This document shows, in pieces, positions 10,043-18,675 of a DNA stretch of 64,000 nt. The stretch's first letter is position 1, and every line of letters begins with the position of its first letter. Origin of the DNA: an uncultured Candidatus Puniceispirillum sp. (lineage in GTDB: Bacteria; Pseudomonadota; Alphaproteobacteria; Puniceispirillales; Puniceispirillaceae). The translations under genes and the position numbers were made by a program. The stretch covers positions 124,001-188,000 of the forward strand of contig CAJJBY010000008.1 in assembly GCA_905182545.1 (NCBI GenBank). The letters run 5' to 3'. The notes beneath the pieces were generated by a model that saw nothing but the letters and a program-made list of their open reading frames with translations, did not search any database and was not told the DNA's origin.

Positions 10043-10409
10043 ATGAACGACAAAGATACGCAAGGGGACAAACAACGTCTCGCGGAGATTGACCGTCGTC
10101 TGGATAAGCTGCAAGCGCAGCGGGAAGAAAAAGACCGGCCTGGCCGATCTGCCCTTCCCGAAGGCATGGCAGCAATCATGGGACGCGTTGCCACCGAGCT
10201 TGTTGCCGGTGTTGTGGTTGGTGACCTTTATCGGCTGGGCGCTGGATCGATGGCTTGATACATCGCCGCTATTTATGTTGGTGATGTTTTTTATGGGAGC
10301 AATCGCTGGCATGTTGAATGTTTGGCGTGTATTTACTGGCCGAGGTTTGGCCGCAGGTTATTTCGATGAGCATAAAAACTCATCAGACAAAGAAGATCAA
10401 GGGAGCTGA
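10043..10409 (+). CDS. atpI: ATP synthase protein I (frameshifted)
   Basis: Small membrane protein that precedes F0 genes and assists c-ring assembly or Mg2+ supply. The N-terminal frame starts at ATG 10043 with a charged helix and reaches ATELVAGVVVG. The reading then resumes in the +1 frame with TFIGWALDRWLDTSPLF and GAIAGMLNVWRVF, the two conserved hydrophobic segments. One extra base near 10221-10224 explains this; removing it gives 121 residues, the normal length. The other frame would otherwise stop at 10258. It is the first gene of the F0 operon, six bases before atpB. Sequence error is more likely than a real lesion. Confidence 0.85.
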
Positions 10410-10415
10410 CAGGCA

Positions 10416-11177
10416 ATGAGCAATTCTGAAGGAATGCATTCACCAGTCGAGCAGTTTGAAATCAAGCCATTGGTTGAACTGTCGCTTGGTGGTTATGATG
10501 TGTCATTCACCAATTCTAGCTTGTTTATGCTGCTTGCCGTTGGCGTCAGTGCCATTTTTCTGATCAGCGCGATGCGCCGGGCCGATATGGTTCCAGGCCG
10601 CATGCAGGGCATGGCAGAAATGATGTATGAATTTGTTGCCGAAATGGTGCGAAGCAATGTTGGCAGCGAAGGCCGCCCCTATTTCCCATTCATCTTTACG
10701 CTTTTTGTGTTTTTGCTGTTTGGCAATATGCTTGGGCTTATCCCTTATTCTTATACCTTTACCTCGCAGATCATTGTGACCTTTGCGATGGCCGCCTTTG
10801 TGTTTGTTGGCGTGACGATCATTGCCCTATTTAAGCACGGCCTGCATTTCTTCAGCTTTTTCGTTCCGGCTGGCGCGCCAAAAGTGCTGATCCCCTTCTT
10901 GATTGTGATCGAAGTCATTTCATATTTCGTGCGTCCGGTCAGCCTGTCGGTTCGACTTTTCGCCAATATGTTGGCAGGACATACCATGTTGAAAGTCTTC
11001 GCTGGTCTTGCCGTGATGATTTCTGGCGCTGGCGGGCTTGCAATGGCTGGATCACTGCTGCCGTTTATCGCGCTGATTGGCCTGACCGGTCTTGAGGTGT
11101 TGGTTGCTGCGCTGCAAGCCTATGTCTTCACAATTTTGACCTGTATGTATTTGAACGACGCCCTGCATCTACACTAG
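10416..11177 (+). CDS. atpB: F0F1 ATP synthase subunit a
   Basis: Inner-membrane stator subunit that forms the proton half-channels against the c-ring. At 253 residues it has the usual alphaproteobacterial length and multiple membrane segments. The critical arginine helix is visible as YFVRPVSLSVRLFANMLAGH near 170-190, and the C-terminal helix GLEVLVAALQAYVFTILTCMYLNDALH matches the family. The ATG at 10416 follows a GGGAG about ten bases upstream. It lies between atpI and atpE in the F0 operon. F1 genes are not present, consistent with the split F0 and F1 operons of alphaproteobacteria. Confidence 0.97.
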   Translation: MSNSEGMHSPVEQFEIKPLVELSLGGYDVSFTNSSLFMLLAVGVSAIFLISAMRRADMVPGRMQGMAEMMYEFVAEMVRSNVGSEGRPYFPFIFTLFVFLLFGNMLGLIPYSYTFTSQIIVTFAMAAFVFVGVTIIALFKHGLHFFSFFVPAGAPKVLIPFLIVIEVISYFVRPVSLSVRLFANMLAGHTMLKVFAGLAVMISGAGGLAMAGSLLPFIALIGLTGLEVLVAALQAYVFTILTCMYLNDALHLH

Positions 11178-11258
11178 GCGCAGAGGCCTACCCGAATCCG
11201 CTGGGGAATCGCAGCGGTGTGAATTGAACTAAACAAAATAGAAACTCATGGAAGGACT

Positions 11259-11492
11259 ATGATTATGGAAGTAGAAGCTGCAAAAATGATCGGTGCCGGT
11301 TTGGCCGTTATCGCTCTTGCTGGTGTTGGTGTTGGTATTGGCAACATCTTTGCTGCACTTGTAACCTCTATCGCACGCAACCCTGCGGCTCGTGGTGAAG
11401 TTTTCGGTATCGGCATTCTTGGTTTTGCCCTGACCGAAGCGATTGCTTTGTTCGCACTGGTTGTTGCCCTGTTGCTTTTGTTCGCTCTGTAA
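11259..11492 (+). CDS. atpE: F0F1 ATP synthase subunit c
   Basis: The 77-residue proteolipid that forms the rotating c-ring. It has two membrane helices: the first contains the glycine pattern GVGVGIGN; a polar loop carries ARNPAARGE; and the second carries the proton-binding glutamate (E60) in [14 protein letters not shown]. This is a proton-type rather than a clear sodium-type site. ATGs at 11259 and 11265 are both possible; the first follows GGAAGGA at good spacing, a strong ribosome binding site suited to a subunit made in excess. Stem-loops lie in the intergenic regions on both sides. Confidence 0.97.
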   Translation: MIMEVEAAKMIGAGLAVIALAGVGVGIGNIFAALVTSIARNPAARGEVFGIGILGFALTEAIALFALVVALLLLFAL

Positions 11493-11587
11493 AAAGACCC
11501 GAATTCGCAACAAACATTCCATGACTTGCTTGCCGGCATTGCGGTTCGTTTTCGATCCACAACCGGCAGGCGGGCAAGGGGATAAAA

Positions 11588-12193
11588 ATGACGGAAAATA
11601 CAAGAAACCGGCTAACCGCAATTGCAGTCGCCCTTCCGGCTTTCATGTCGGCAAAGGCTTTTGCAGCTGGCGCTAGCGAGCCGGGCCTGCCACAGCTTGA
11701 TATCGCCACATGGCCATCACAGCTGTTCTGGCTGGTTGTGCTATTTGGTGCAGGCTACCTGGTTATGGCCAAAATCGTAACGCCACGCATTGGTGCTGTT
11801 CTCGAAGAGCGTCGCCAAACCGTGGATGGCGATCTTGAAAAAGCCCGTGCAGCAAGTGCCGATGCCGCCAAAATTCGTGCCGATTACGAGAGCGATCTTG
11901 AAAAGGCGCGTATTGAAGCTGCTGAATTTGCCAAGCAAGCCGCAATGGAAGCCTCCAAAAAAGCCGAAGCTGCTGATGCAAAAATCGCTCGGAAGCTGGC
12001 CGAAAAAGTTGGTGCTGCCGAAGCCAAACTTGCCGAAGCCAAATCAAGTGCAATGGCTAACCTGAATGATGTTGCTGCTGAAGCTGCCATGGCAGCGGTT
12101 GCCTCGCTTGCCGGTATCAAAACCAGCAGCGCGCAGGCCAGCAAAACCGCATCATCAATCGCGACGAAACTTGCCAAGCAGGAGACAAACTGA
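11588..12193 (+). CDS. atpG: F0F1 ATP synthase subunit b'
   Basis: Second peripheral-stalk subunit of the b/b' heterodimer found in alphaproteobacteria and phototrophs. The 201 residues begin with a hydrophobic, signal-like segment (AIAVALPAFMSAKAFAAG), then the conserved LPQLDIATWPSQLFWLVVLFGAGYL membrane helix and a long Ala/Lys/Glu coiled coil. It precedes the b subunit and overlaps it by one base, as expected for translationally coupled stalk subunits. The symbol for b' varies between genomes (atpG, atpX, atpF2). Confidence 0.9.
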   Translation: MTENTRNRLTAIAVALPAFMSAKAFAAGASEPGLPQLDIATWPSQLFWLVVLFGAGYLVMAKIVTPRIGAVLEERRQTVDGDLEKARAASADAAKIRADYESDLEKARIEAAEFAKQAAMEASKKAEAADAKIARKLAEKVGAAEAKLAEAKSSAMANLNDVAAEAAMAAVASLAGIKTSSAQASKTASSIATKLAKQETN

Positions 12194-12681
12194 TGGAACA
12201 GGGAATCGTTCTTGAATCGGTATGGGTAGCGGTTGGCTTTGTGGTCTTTATTGCCCTTGTCTGGCGCAAAGCGGGTGGTGCCATCGGCGCCATGCTCGAT
12301 GAGCGTTCAGAAAAAATCAGCAGTGAGCTGAAAGAAGCATCGGCATTGCGCGAAGCGGCGCTTGAAGAGCTGCAATCTTATCAGCGGCTTCATCGCGAAG
12401 CGGCTGAAGAAGCAAAAGCCATTTTGCAATCGGCCGAAGCGACGGCTCAGCGCATTCGTGAAACAGCTGAGAAAAATGCTGTTGCTGCGGTCAAACGCCG
12501 TGAACAGCAGGCCGATGCCAAGATCAAAGCTGCCGAAGCCAGCATGGTTGCCGAACTGCGCGAGCGGGCCGCTGCCCTGGCTGTCGCTACAGCAACCGAA
12601 ATCATCACCAGCAATCTAGATGAAAAGGCCAGTCTTGCCCTCGTCGATAGTGCCGCTGCCGAGATTGAAAAACTGAATTAA
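12193..12681 (+). CDS. atpF: F0F1 ATP synthase subunit b
   Basis: Peripheral-stalk subunit of 162 residues: one N-terminal membrane helix (VWVAVGFVVFIALVW), the conserved GAMLDERSEKISSEL, then a continuous coiled coil to the C terminus. Its ATG overlaps the last base of the b' stop. It is the last gene of the F0 operon, with a strong intrinsic terminator 20 bases downstream. Confidence 0.95.
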   Translation: MEQGIVLESVWVAVGFVVFIALVWRKAGGAIGAMLDERSEKISSELKEASALREAALEELQSYQRLHREAAEEAKAILQSAEATAQRIRETAEKNAVAAVKRREQQADAKIKAAEASMVAELRERAAALAVATATEIITSNLDEKASLALVDSAAAEIEKLN

Positions 12682-12700
12682 GGTCGTCAATGACCCCAGA

Positions 12701-12731
12701 AACGCCTGTTCAGATGAGCAGGCGTTTTTTT
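12701..12731 (+). terminator. Rho-independent terminator of the atp operon
   Basis: An 8-bp perfect stem (AACGCCTG 12701-12708 with CAGGCGTT 12719-12726), a ten-base loop and a run of seven T at 12725-12731. It directly follows atpF on the plus strand. The facing minus-strand gene ends at 12753 once its frameshift is corrected, so the terminator is intergenic. Confidence 0.9.
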
Positions 12732-12752
12732 GCGTTATGTTCGGGTAAAGGC

Positions 12753-13207
12753 CTAATAGGCAGGGCGAAGGCTAATGACCAGCCGCGCATCGGCCGGAAC
12801 AAGCTGTTCGATTTCGCAACTGGGAATTTGCTGTCACTGCCTTTATCAAAGCCAACACGATAGCCAAATTCCTGATTAGAAATAACCGTTTGATTGGCAT
12901 CAACAATTGCCGACATCATCGGCACAGCGACAACATCATTTTCCGCACCCTCAGCCAGCGAACGCTTTACCTTCAGCCCAACGCTCAACGCCACCATCGT
13001 GCCGCCTGAATTATGCCGCGTACAGATGGCATTCACCCCATTTAGGCGAACATCAAAAACCTGTTTGGCATCATCCGACCGCACAAAAGCACGCGCCCCT
13101 TCTTCGGGCGCGCTTATCGTTGGGCAAAAAACCACCTCATCTTGACTGGCACAACCAGCCAAAAGAACCGAGCAGCCAATCAAGGCCATAAATGACATTT
13201 GTTTCAT
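12753..13207 (-). CDS. Small lipoprotein of unknown function (probable frameshift near the C terminus)
   Basis: ATG at 13207 begins MKQMSFMALIGCSVLLAGC, a lipoprotein signal with lipobox LLAGC, so the mature protein is probably anchored to the inner or outer membrane. The body has several beta-type segments and cysteines (FCPTISAPEEG, AICTRHNSGG). I do not recognise the family. Read without correction, the frame runs on to 12710 through the atp terminator and gives an unlikely Arg-rich tail. One missing base near 12829-12834 restores a plausible ending, IPSCEIEQLVPADARLVISLRPAY, with a stop at 12753 and a total of 151 residues. Much of the frame upstream of 13207 overlaps ispH and is not coding. 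Confidence 0.6.
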
Positions 13208-13279
13208 AGGTCCAACATAAAGCTTTTTTTCCTTAACAGCAATTGACCTAAACACAGGAAACGGGCAACAACAATACTT

Positions 13280-14224
13280 ATGAAAACAAGTCGTAAAAAA
13301 CTGACCATTGCTGCGCCGCGCGGTTTTTGTGCTGGCGTTGATCGTGCCGTTCGCATTGTCGAGGTTGCCTTGGAAAAATTTGGGGCGCCAGTCTATGTGC
13401 GCCATGAGATCGTGCATAATAAGACGGTCGTTGACGGGCTGGCCGCACAAGGCGCAATTTTTGTTGATGAGCTGGATGAAGTGCCAACTGATGCACCTGT
13501 TGTCTTTTCCGCGCATGGCGTTGCCCGTGCCGTTGTGGACGAGGCTGAACGCCGCAACATGATTGCTGTTGATGCCACCTGCCCGTTGGTCACCAAAGTG
13601 CATATCGAAACGCGGCGTCATGCCGATAATCACCGCCATATTCTGCTGATTGGCCATGCTGGCCACCCTGAAGTTGAAGGCACAATGGGTCAGGTGAATT
13701 CAGACGAAGTGACCTTGATCGAAACGGTTGATGATGCACGGCATGTCACGCCGCCCGAAGGCGTGGATCTTGCCTTTGCCACCCAGACAACCTTGTCCGT
13801 CGATGACACTGCCGAGATTATTTCGGTTCTGCAATTCCGCTTTCCCGATATATCGGGCCCGCGCGGCGAGGATATCTGCTATGCAACGACCAACCGGCAA
13901 AAGGCGGTCAAGGATATTGCCGGTGCGGTTGACCTGATGCTGGTGATTGGGGCTGAAAATTCGTCAAATTCAAAGCGGCTTGTCGAAGTTGCCAAGCTGG
14001 CTGGTGCCAAGGAGGCCTTTTTGATCGCTGACAAGGATGTGATTGATTGGTCACTTGTTGATGGGGCTGATCATATTGGCCTGTCGGCAGGCGCATCGGC
14101 ACCTGAAACATTGGTTGAAGATGTTGTTTCAGCGCTGCGCCAACGCTATCAGATTGACGTTAGCGAGCATGGCAAAATCCGCGAAACAGTGAATTTCAAA
14201 TTACCGGCCATTTTAGCAAGCTAG
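13280..14224 (+). CDS. ispH: 4-hydroxy-3-methylbut-2-enyl diphosphate reductase
   Basis: Last enzyme of the MEP isoprenoid pathway, an iron-sulfur protein making IPP and DMAPP. The 314 residues contain all signatures: [13 protein letters not shown] with the first cluster cysteine (C17), YVRHEIVHN, the catalytic [11 protein letters not shown] (cysteine near 100), [11 protein letters not shown] with the third cysteine near 199, [12 protein letters not shown] and LSAGASAPE. It is followed after seven bases by thrB and then rnhA on the same strand, a short operon-like run common in alphaproteobacteria. Confidence 0.97.
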   Translation: MKTSRKKLTIAAPRGFCAGVDRAVRIVEVALEKFGAPVYVRHEIVHNKTVVDGLAAQGAIFVDELDEVPTDAPVVFSAHGVARAVVDEAERRNMIAVDATCPLVTKVHIETRRHADNHRHILLIGHAGHPEVEGTMGQVNSDEVTLIETVDDARHVTPPEGVDLAFATQTTLSVDDTAEIISVLQFRFPDISGPRGEDICYATTNRQKAVKDIAGAVDLMLVIGAENSSNSKRLVEVAKLAGAKEAFLIADKDVIDWSLVDGADHIGLSAGASAPETLVEDVVSALRQRYQIDVSEHGKIRETVNFKLPAILAS

Positions 14225-14231
14225 AGGTTTC

Positions 14232-15194
14232 ATGGCGGTTTATACAGTAGTAGATGATCTGACGCTGGCGGCGTTTCTTTCGGCCTATGATCTTGGAAAT
14301 GTTCTAAGCTTTGCCGGCATTGCCGAAGGTGTTGAAAACTCAAACTATCTTTTGCGAACCGACAAGGCGCATTATATTTTGACGCTTTATGAAAAACGCG
14401 TTGAGGCTGATGATCTGCCGTTTTTCATGGAAGTCATGACCCATCTTGCTAGCAAAGGCATGAGTTGCCCCTTGCCGGTAGCCGCGCGTGACGGTAGCAT
14501 TTTGCAGGAATTAATGGGGCGACCTTGTGCCGTATTTTCATTTCTTGATGGCACATCCTCACGCTATCCTAACCGTGAAAAATGTCGCGCTCTTGGCGCC
14601 AGCCTTGCCGAAATGCATCTTCATGCCAGCGGCGTGACCCGCCGCCGTTCAAACGCGCTTGGCCCACAATCATGGCAGCCGCTTTTAGACAGTGTTGGCG
14701 CCCGCGCCGATGAAATTGCCCCGTCAATGCAAGCGATGACACAAACGCGGCTTGATTCGATTCTGGAAGCATGGCCACAAGATTTACCGCAAGGCGTCAT
14801 TCATGCCGATCTTTTTCCCAATAATGTCTTGTTCGTGGGTGATCACTTAACCGGTGTGATTGATTTCTATTTCGCCTGTGATGATATTTTTGCCTACGAC
14901 ATTGGCATTTGCCTGAATTCTTGGTGTTTTGAGGCTGATGGCAGCTTTAACATGACCAAATCTCGGTCGCTGATTCACGGCTATCAGACAATACGGCCTT
15001 TATCAGATGCCGAAATTGCCGCCATTCCAGTCTTGGCGGCTGGTTCGGCCATGCGGTTTTTCCTAACTCGCCTATATGATTGGCTTCATACGCCAAAAGA
15101 TGCGCTTGTCAGCCCAAAAGACCCAATGGAATATTGGTCAATCCTGCGGTTTCACCAATCGGTTTCCGGTGTTGGTGCCTATGGATTTGACTAG
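14232..15194 (+). CDS. thrB: Homoserine kinase (ThrB2 type)
   Basis: Phosphorylates homoserine in threonine synthesis. This 320-residue enzyme belongs to the aminoglycoside-phosphotransferase-like (choline kinase fold) class used by alphaproteobacteria, not the GHMP class. The catalytic loop GVIHADLFPNNVLF lies near residue 188, and the metal-binding GVIDFYFACDDIFAYDI follows. It starts seven bases after ispH. Threonine synthase is encoded about 5 kb away at the end of the cytochrome oxidase operon. Confidence 0.93.
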   Translation: MAVYTVVDDLTLAAFLSAYDLGNVLSFAGIAEGVENSNYLLRTDKAHYILTLYEKRVEADDLPFFMEVMTHLASKGMSCPLPVAARDGSILQELMGRPCAVFSFLDGTSSRYPNREKCRALGASLAEMHLHASGVTRRRSNALGPQSWQPLLDSVGARADEIAPSMQAMTQTRLDSILEAWPQDLPQGVIHADLFPNNVLFVGDHLTGVIDFYFACDDIFAYDIGICLNSWCFEADGSFNMTKSRSLIHGYQTIRPLSDAEIAAIPVLAAGSAMRFFLTRLYDWLHTPKDALVSPKDPMEYWSILRFHQSVSGVGAYGFD

Positions 15195-15269
15195 ATAGGG
15201 GCAAAACAGCCAATGATTGCGCGTTGCACCATAATTTTTACCACCCTTTTCCATTATAGGAGCCGTTAA

Positions 15270-15719
15270 ATGCCACAGGATGCGCCAGAACCGGTGGTAA
15301 TCCATACCGATGGGTCGTGCTTGTCAAACCCCGGCCCGGGCGGCTGGGCGGCGATCCTGCAATGGCAGGGCAATGAACGCGAACTGACCGGATCCGAGCC
15401 TGACACAACCAACAACCGGATGGAATTGATGGCGGCCATTATGGGGCTGAATGCGGTAACGCGTCCAATGCTTGTCGATCTGCATACCGATAGCCGTTAT
15501 GTCATGAATGGCGTGAAGGATTGGATGCCCCGCTGGAAGGCCAATGGCTGGAAAACCGCCGCCAAAAAGCCGGTTGCCAATCAAGATTTATGGCAACAGC
15601 TTGACGAAGCAGTGATCCGCCATCAGGTGCGGTGGCACTGGGTCAAGGGGCATGCTGGCAACCCGCTGAATGAACGTTGTGATGTTCTTGCCCGCAGCGC
15701 CGCCGAAGCCATTGCCTAA
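15270..15719 (+). CDS. rnhA: Ribonuclease HI
   Basis: Degrades RNA in RNA-DNA hybrids, for example R-loops and primers. The 149 residues include the four-acid site: D14 in [16 protein letters not shown]52 in NRMELMAA, D74 in LHTDSRYV, and the last Asp near 137 in NERCDVLA, with the flexible histidine in VKGHAGN. An AGGAG lies upstream of the ATG. It is third in the ispH-thrB-rnhA run. Confidence 0.97.
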   Translation: MPQDAPEPVVIHTDGSCLSNPGPGGWAAILQWQGNERELTGSEPDTTNNRMELMAAIMGLNAVTRPMLVDLHTDSRYVMNGVKDWMPRWKANGWKTAAKKPVANQDLWQQLDEAVIRHQVRWHWVKGHAGNPLNERCDVLARSAAEAIA

Positions 15720-15778
15720 ATTGACAAGGCAAGGCCGGTTATAACCTGAAACAAAAGGAGCAGCACGCCCCTTGCCGG

Positions 15779-16273
15779 TTAAAGATTGGCGAGAACATGC
15801 TCGGCGCTAGACACTTCAAACGCCGCTGGCTCTTCCATAAACATATGCGTTAGAACGCCATTGTCGATGACCATCGCACAACGCGCGGCGCGGCGACCCA
15901 TGACTGGCCCCATAAAACGGCTAATGCCAAGCGCATCTGAAAAGCTGGCCAGCGGATCAGCAAGCATATCAACAATGTCATTGGCTTTGCTGTCGAGGCT
16001 CCACGCCCGCATCACATGCGCGTCATTGACCGCAAGACAGGCAATCTTGTCAAATCCGGCTGCCTTAAATTTATCGGCATGTTCGATATAGCCTGGCAGA
16101 TGCCGCGCTGAACAGGTTGGGGTAAATGCACCCGGCAGCGCAAACATGACAACCCGGCAATCCTTGAAATAATCGGCTGTCTCAACAGCATCAATGCCAT
16201 CTTCAGATTTGGTATGAATGGTTGCTTCTGGCATTTTTTGGCCAGCTTCGATGGTCAGAATTTCGTCGGTCAT
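15779..16273 (-). CDS. Peroxiredoxin, Prx5-like
   Basis: Thiol peroxidase of 164 residues. The peroxidatic cysteine is C54 in PGAFTPTCSARHLPGY, the signature of the Prx5/hybrid subfamily, which reduces hydrogen and alkyl peroxides using glutathione/glutaredoxin or thioredoxin. Other subfamily features are the N-terminal VGQK/P-like segment and NDAHVMRAWSLD. No C-terminal glutaredoxin fusion is present. It is convergent with rnhA and just downstream of the ScsB/DsbD-like gene. Confidence 0.92.
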   Translation of the reverse strand: MTDEILTIEAGQKMPEATIHTKSEDGIDAVETADYFKDCRVVMFALPGAFTPTCSARHLPGYIEHADKFKAAGFDKIACLAVNDAHVMRAWSLDSKANDIVDMLADPLASFSDALGISRFMGPVMGRRAARCAMVIDNGVLTHMFMEEPAAFEVSSAEHVLANL

Positions 16274-16363
16274 GAGATCGCCTTCATTGGAAAATTATGC
16301 GGTGAAAGAATGATGAATGCTATTTATACGGCTGCCCCTGATGATGCAAGTCCGACAAAGCGC

Positions 16364-18601
16364 CTAGCGGGTCATGCCTGCCTTGATCAGTGCCTTTTCA
16401 ACCATATCCGCGCGCAGCAATTCGCCAAGCAAAACACCCTCAGATGCCTTTGGGCCATAAATGATATTGAACGGAATGCCAAACCGGTCATGGCTTGCCA
16501 GAAATGCGGCAATGCGTGGGTCGGGGCGCGTCCAGTCAGCTTTCAACATCACCAGCTTGCCATCATCAACTAATGCCGCCAGCATTGGGGAGATAGGGGC
16601 TGTTTCAAGAACCAGCGCTTTATTGGCTTTGCAGGTGATGCACCAATCGGCGGTTACATCGACAAAGACCAGCATGCCTTCGGCGCGGGCAGCCGCACTA
16701 GCGTCATCTGACCAAACCTGCCAGACAAGCCCATTGGCCTGCGGTGCAACGATTGCAGGCGCGGGCAAAAACGCCAAACCCGCAAAAAGACCAGCCCCAG
16801 CAAGCAAAATCCCGATTTTTTGACGGAATAAAACTGCCAAAAGCACAAAACCGATCAGGCCAAGCAACAGCAACGCTGCCGGCCCGCCTTGAATTGTTTG
16901 CATCAGCAAGCCAAGCCAGATCATCGTTGCGATCAGCAATCCCGCCAAACCGCGTTTTAACCAGACCATCCAATGGCCGGGCCGCGGCAAAAATCCAACC
17001 AGCACCGGAAATAGGACAACCAGCCCCCACGGCGAAGCAAGACCAGCCCCCATCGCCATGAACACGGCAAACAGCTGTGCCATATCGCCAGTAAGCGCCA
17101 CAGTGACCGCACTGCCGACAAATGGCGCCGAACAGGGGGTTGCCAACAAGGTTGCCAGCATACCAGCCATAAAATCACCAAACAGAATTGCCGGACGTGC
17201 CTCGCCACTGGTATTTTGGCCATTAGCGTTTTGCCAATTGGCATTTTGGCCACTCGCATTTTGACCGTTGCCGCGAAAACTGGCCTGTAAAAAAGCCGGA
17301 ATCGGCAGAAAAAACCGGTCGAGCATATTCAATGTAAACAGCCCCAGAACCAGCATCATCATTGCCAGAAATACCGGACTTTGGAACTGAATCCCCCAAC
17401 CAATCTGTCCACCAGCAAGCCGAAGTGCCGCCAGCCCTGCCGCCAAGATGGCAAAGCTGGACAAAATGCCCATCGCACCAGCCCCAAACCGCAACCGCAC
17501 AAAACCGCGACTTTGGCCAGAAGCTTCAATAATAGCCGCCAGCTTGATGGCAAGAACGGGCAAGACACAAGGCATCAAATTCAAAATCAGCCCGCCAAGA
17601 AAGGCAAAGCCAATTACCTTCCAGAATTGCACCATCGCGCTAGCATCAGTTGGTCCGGGCTTACCTGCCGCAAATGATCCGGCAAGCGGCGCGTCTTTTT
17701 GCACCATGATGCTTTGCATTGTAAAATCATCACTGGCAATGACGGTTAAATCGACCGTCTGGCCAGCAAGCGGCGTTTTCAAATCGCCCTCTAAATCGAT
17801 CACCGCAATATTATTGGCAAACACTGGCTGTTTAAAGGCAATGCCCGCTGGCCCTTCGACAAAAATTTCAGTGACTGGCTGGCTGGTGGCGGTAAAGCCG
17901 ATTTTGAGTTGTGATCCTGATTGCCATGCTGTTTCAATCTTGATTGGTGATGGCGCATCGATGCGCGGCACCTTGGCGGCAAATTGCGCGATCGTCATTG
18001 CCATAGATGATGGTTCAGCGGGGCCATCGGCAAGATCAAGCCGCAGCGCGCCTGCCAAGGGAACACAAATATCTGAACAGACCAGCGCCTCGATTTGGCC
18101 ACGAAGCTGAAGCGCCGCGCCGCGGTCATAACCGCGAACAGCAACCGGCAGGATCACCGCATCAGCATAGCCAAAATTATCAAAGCCAAAGGCGTTAAAC
18201 CGTTTTGGCACTGGCCATTTGATCCAGCTTTGCAGCGGTGCACCATTCGCCATTTGCAGATCAAGCGTTGGTGGCAATCCAGCTTCACCGGGGGTACGCC
18301 AATAGATTTTCCAGCCGGGTGCCAAACGAAACTCAAGACCCAGCGGCAATTCTTCCAAATTCCCCATTGCCGAAACCGCCGAAACAAGCCGCACCTCACC
18401 ATAGGCAGGATCACCAACCCAAGCGCCCATTGCGATATTTGATTGGCTGGCGGCATGCAGCGGCGAGGCAATGCCAAGAATGACAAACAACAGCGCCATA
18501 AACCACCCTGCCAAAAGGCGGTAAATCGCCTTGATTTGGCCCAGATCACCCGTGGTGAATGATCGCTTGGATATGGATGGCTTTGACATAATCTGATCCA
18601 T
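16364..18601 (-). CDS. Protein-disulfide reductase, DsbD/ScsB-like
   Basis: A 745-residue inner-membrane electron conduit that carries reducing power from cytosolic thioredoxin to periplasmic thiols. After a signal sequence (ending SPLHA) comes an N-terminal periplasmic domain with a CSDIC pair, then about eight membrane helices with LNLMPCVLPVLAIK and TPCSAPFVG, whose cysteines form the transmembrane relay. Last is a thioredoxin domain with WCITCK near 650. The long N-terminal domain fits ScsB-type proteins better than E. coli DsbD. The first large loop carries four degenerate five-residue repeats of the form GQNAS. Starts at 18601 or 18589 are possible. Confidence 0.9.
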   Translation of the reverse strand: MDQIMSKPSISKRSFTTGDLGQIKAIYRLLAGWFMALLFVILGIASPLHAASQSNIAMGAWVGDPAYGEVRLVSAVSAMGNLEELPLGLEFRLAPGWKIYWRTPGEAGLPPTLDLQMANGAPLQSWIKWPVPKRFNAFGFDNFGYADAVILPVAVRGYDRGAALQLRGQIEALVCSDICVPLAGALRLDLADGPAEPSSMAMTIAQFAAKVPRIDAPSPIKIETAWQSGSQLKIGFTATSQPVTEIFVEGPAGIAFKQPVFANNIAVIDLEGDLKTPLAGQTVDLTVIASDDFTMQSIMVQKDAPLAGSFAAGKPGPTDASAMVQFWKVIGFAFLGGLILNLMPCVLPVLAIKLAAIIEASGQSRGFVRLRFGAGAMGILSSFAILAAGLAALRLAGGQIGWGIQFQSPVFLAMMMLVLGLFTLNMLDRFFLPIPAFLQASFRGNGQNASGQNANWQNANGQNTSGEARPAILFGDFMAGMLATLLATPCSAPFVGSAVTVALTGDMAQLFAVFMAMGAGLASPWGLVVLFPVLVGFLPRPGHWMVWLKRGLAGLLIATMIWLGLLMQTIQGGPAALLLLGLIGFVLLAVLFRQKIGILLAGAGLFAGLAFLPAPAIVAPQANGLVWQVWSDDASAAARAEGMLVFVDVTADWCITCKANKALVLETAPISPMLAALVDDGKLVMLKADWTRPDPRIAAFLASHDRFGIPFNIIYGPKASEGVLLGELLRADMVEKALIKAGMTR
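17207..17266 (-). repeat. Four 15-bp tandem repeats inside the DsbD/ScsB-like gene
   Basis: Four consecutive 15-base units encode GQNAS, GQNAN, WQNAN and GQNTS in a hydrophilic loop between membrane segments. The units differ at third positions and a few others, so the array is old enough to have diverged. In-frame copy changes would lengthen or shorten the loop without a frameshift. Confidence 0.85.
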
Positions 18602-18675
18602 CGACGCATAGCTTGCGGCCAGTTTGGAAAATGGTTTTGCTTTACCTGTTAAGGCTTTGCCGCCTAGTGTAAATA

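Noticed and set aside
13208-13666. A 150-codon N-terminal extension of the minus-strand lipoprotein
   Set aside because: It is antisense to ispH, and the lipoprotein signal begins at 13207.
17448-18110. A 220-codon plus-strand frame inside the DsbD/ScsB-like gene
   Set aside because: It is antisense to a well-supported gene, has no recognisable motif, and reflects the codon bias of the real gene.
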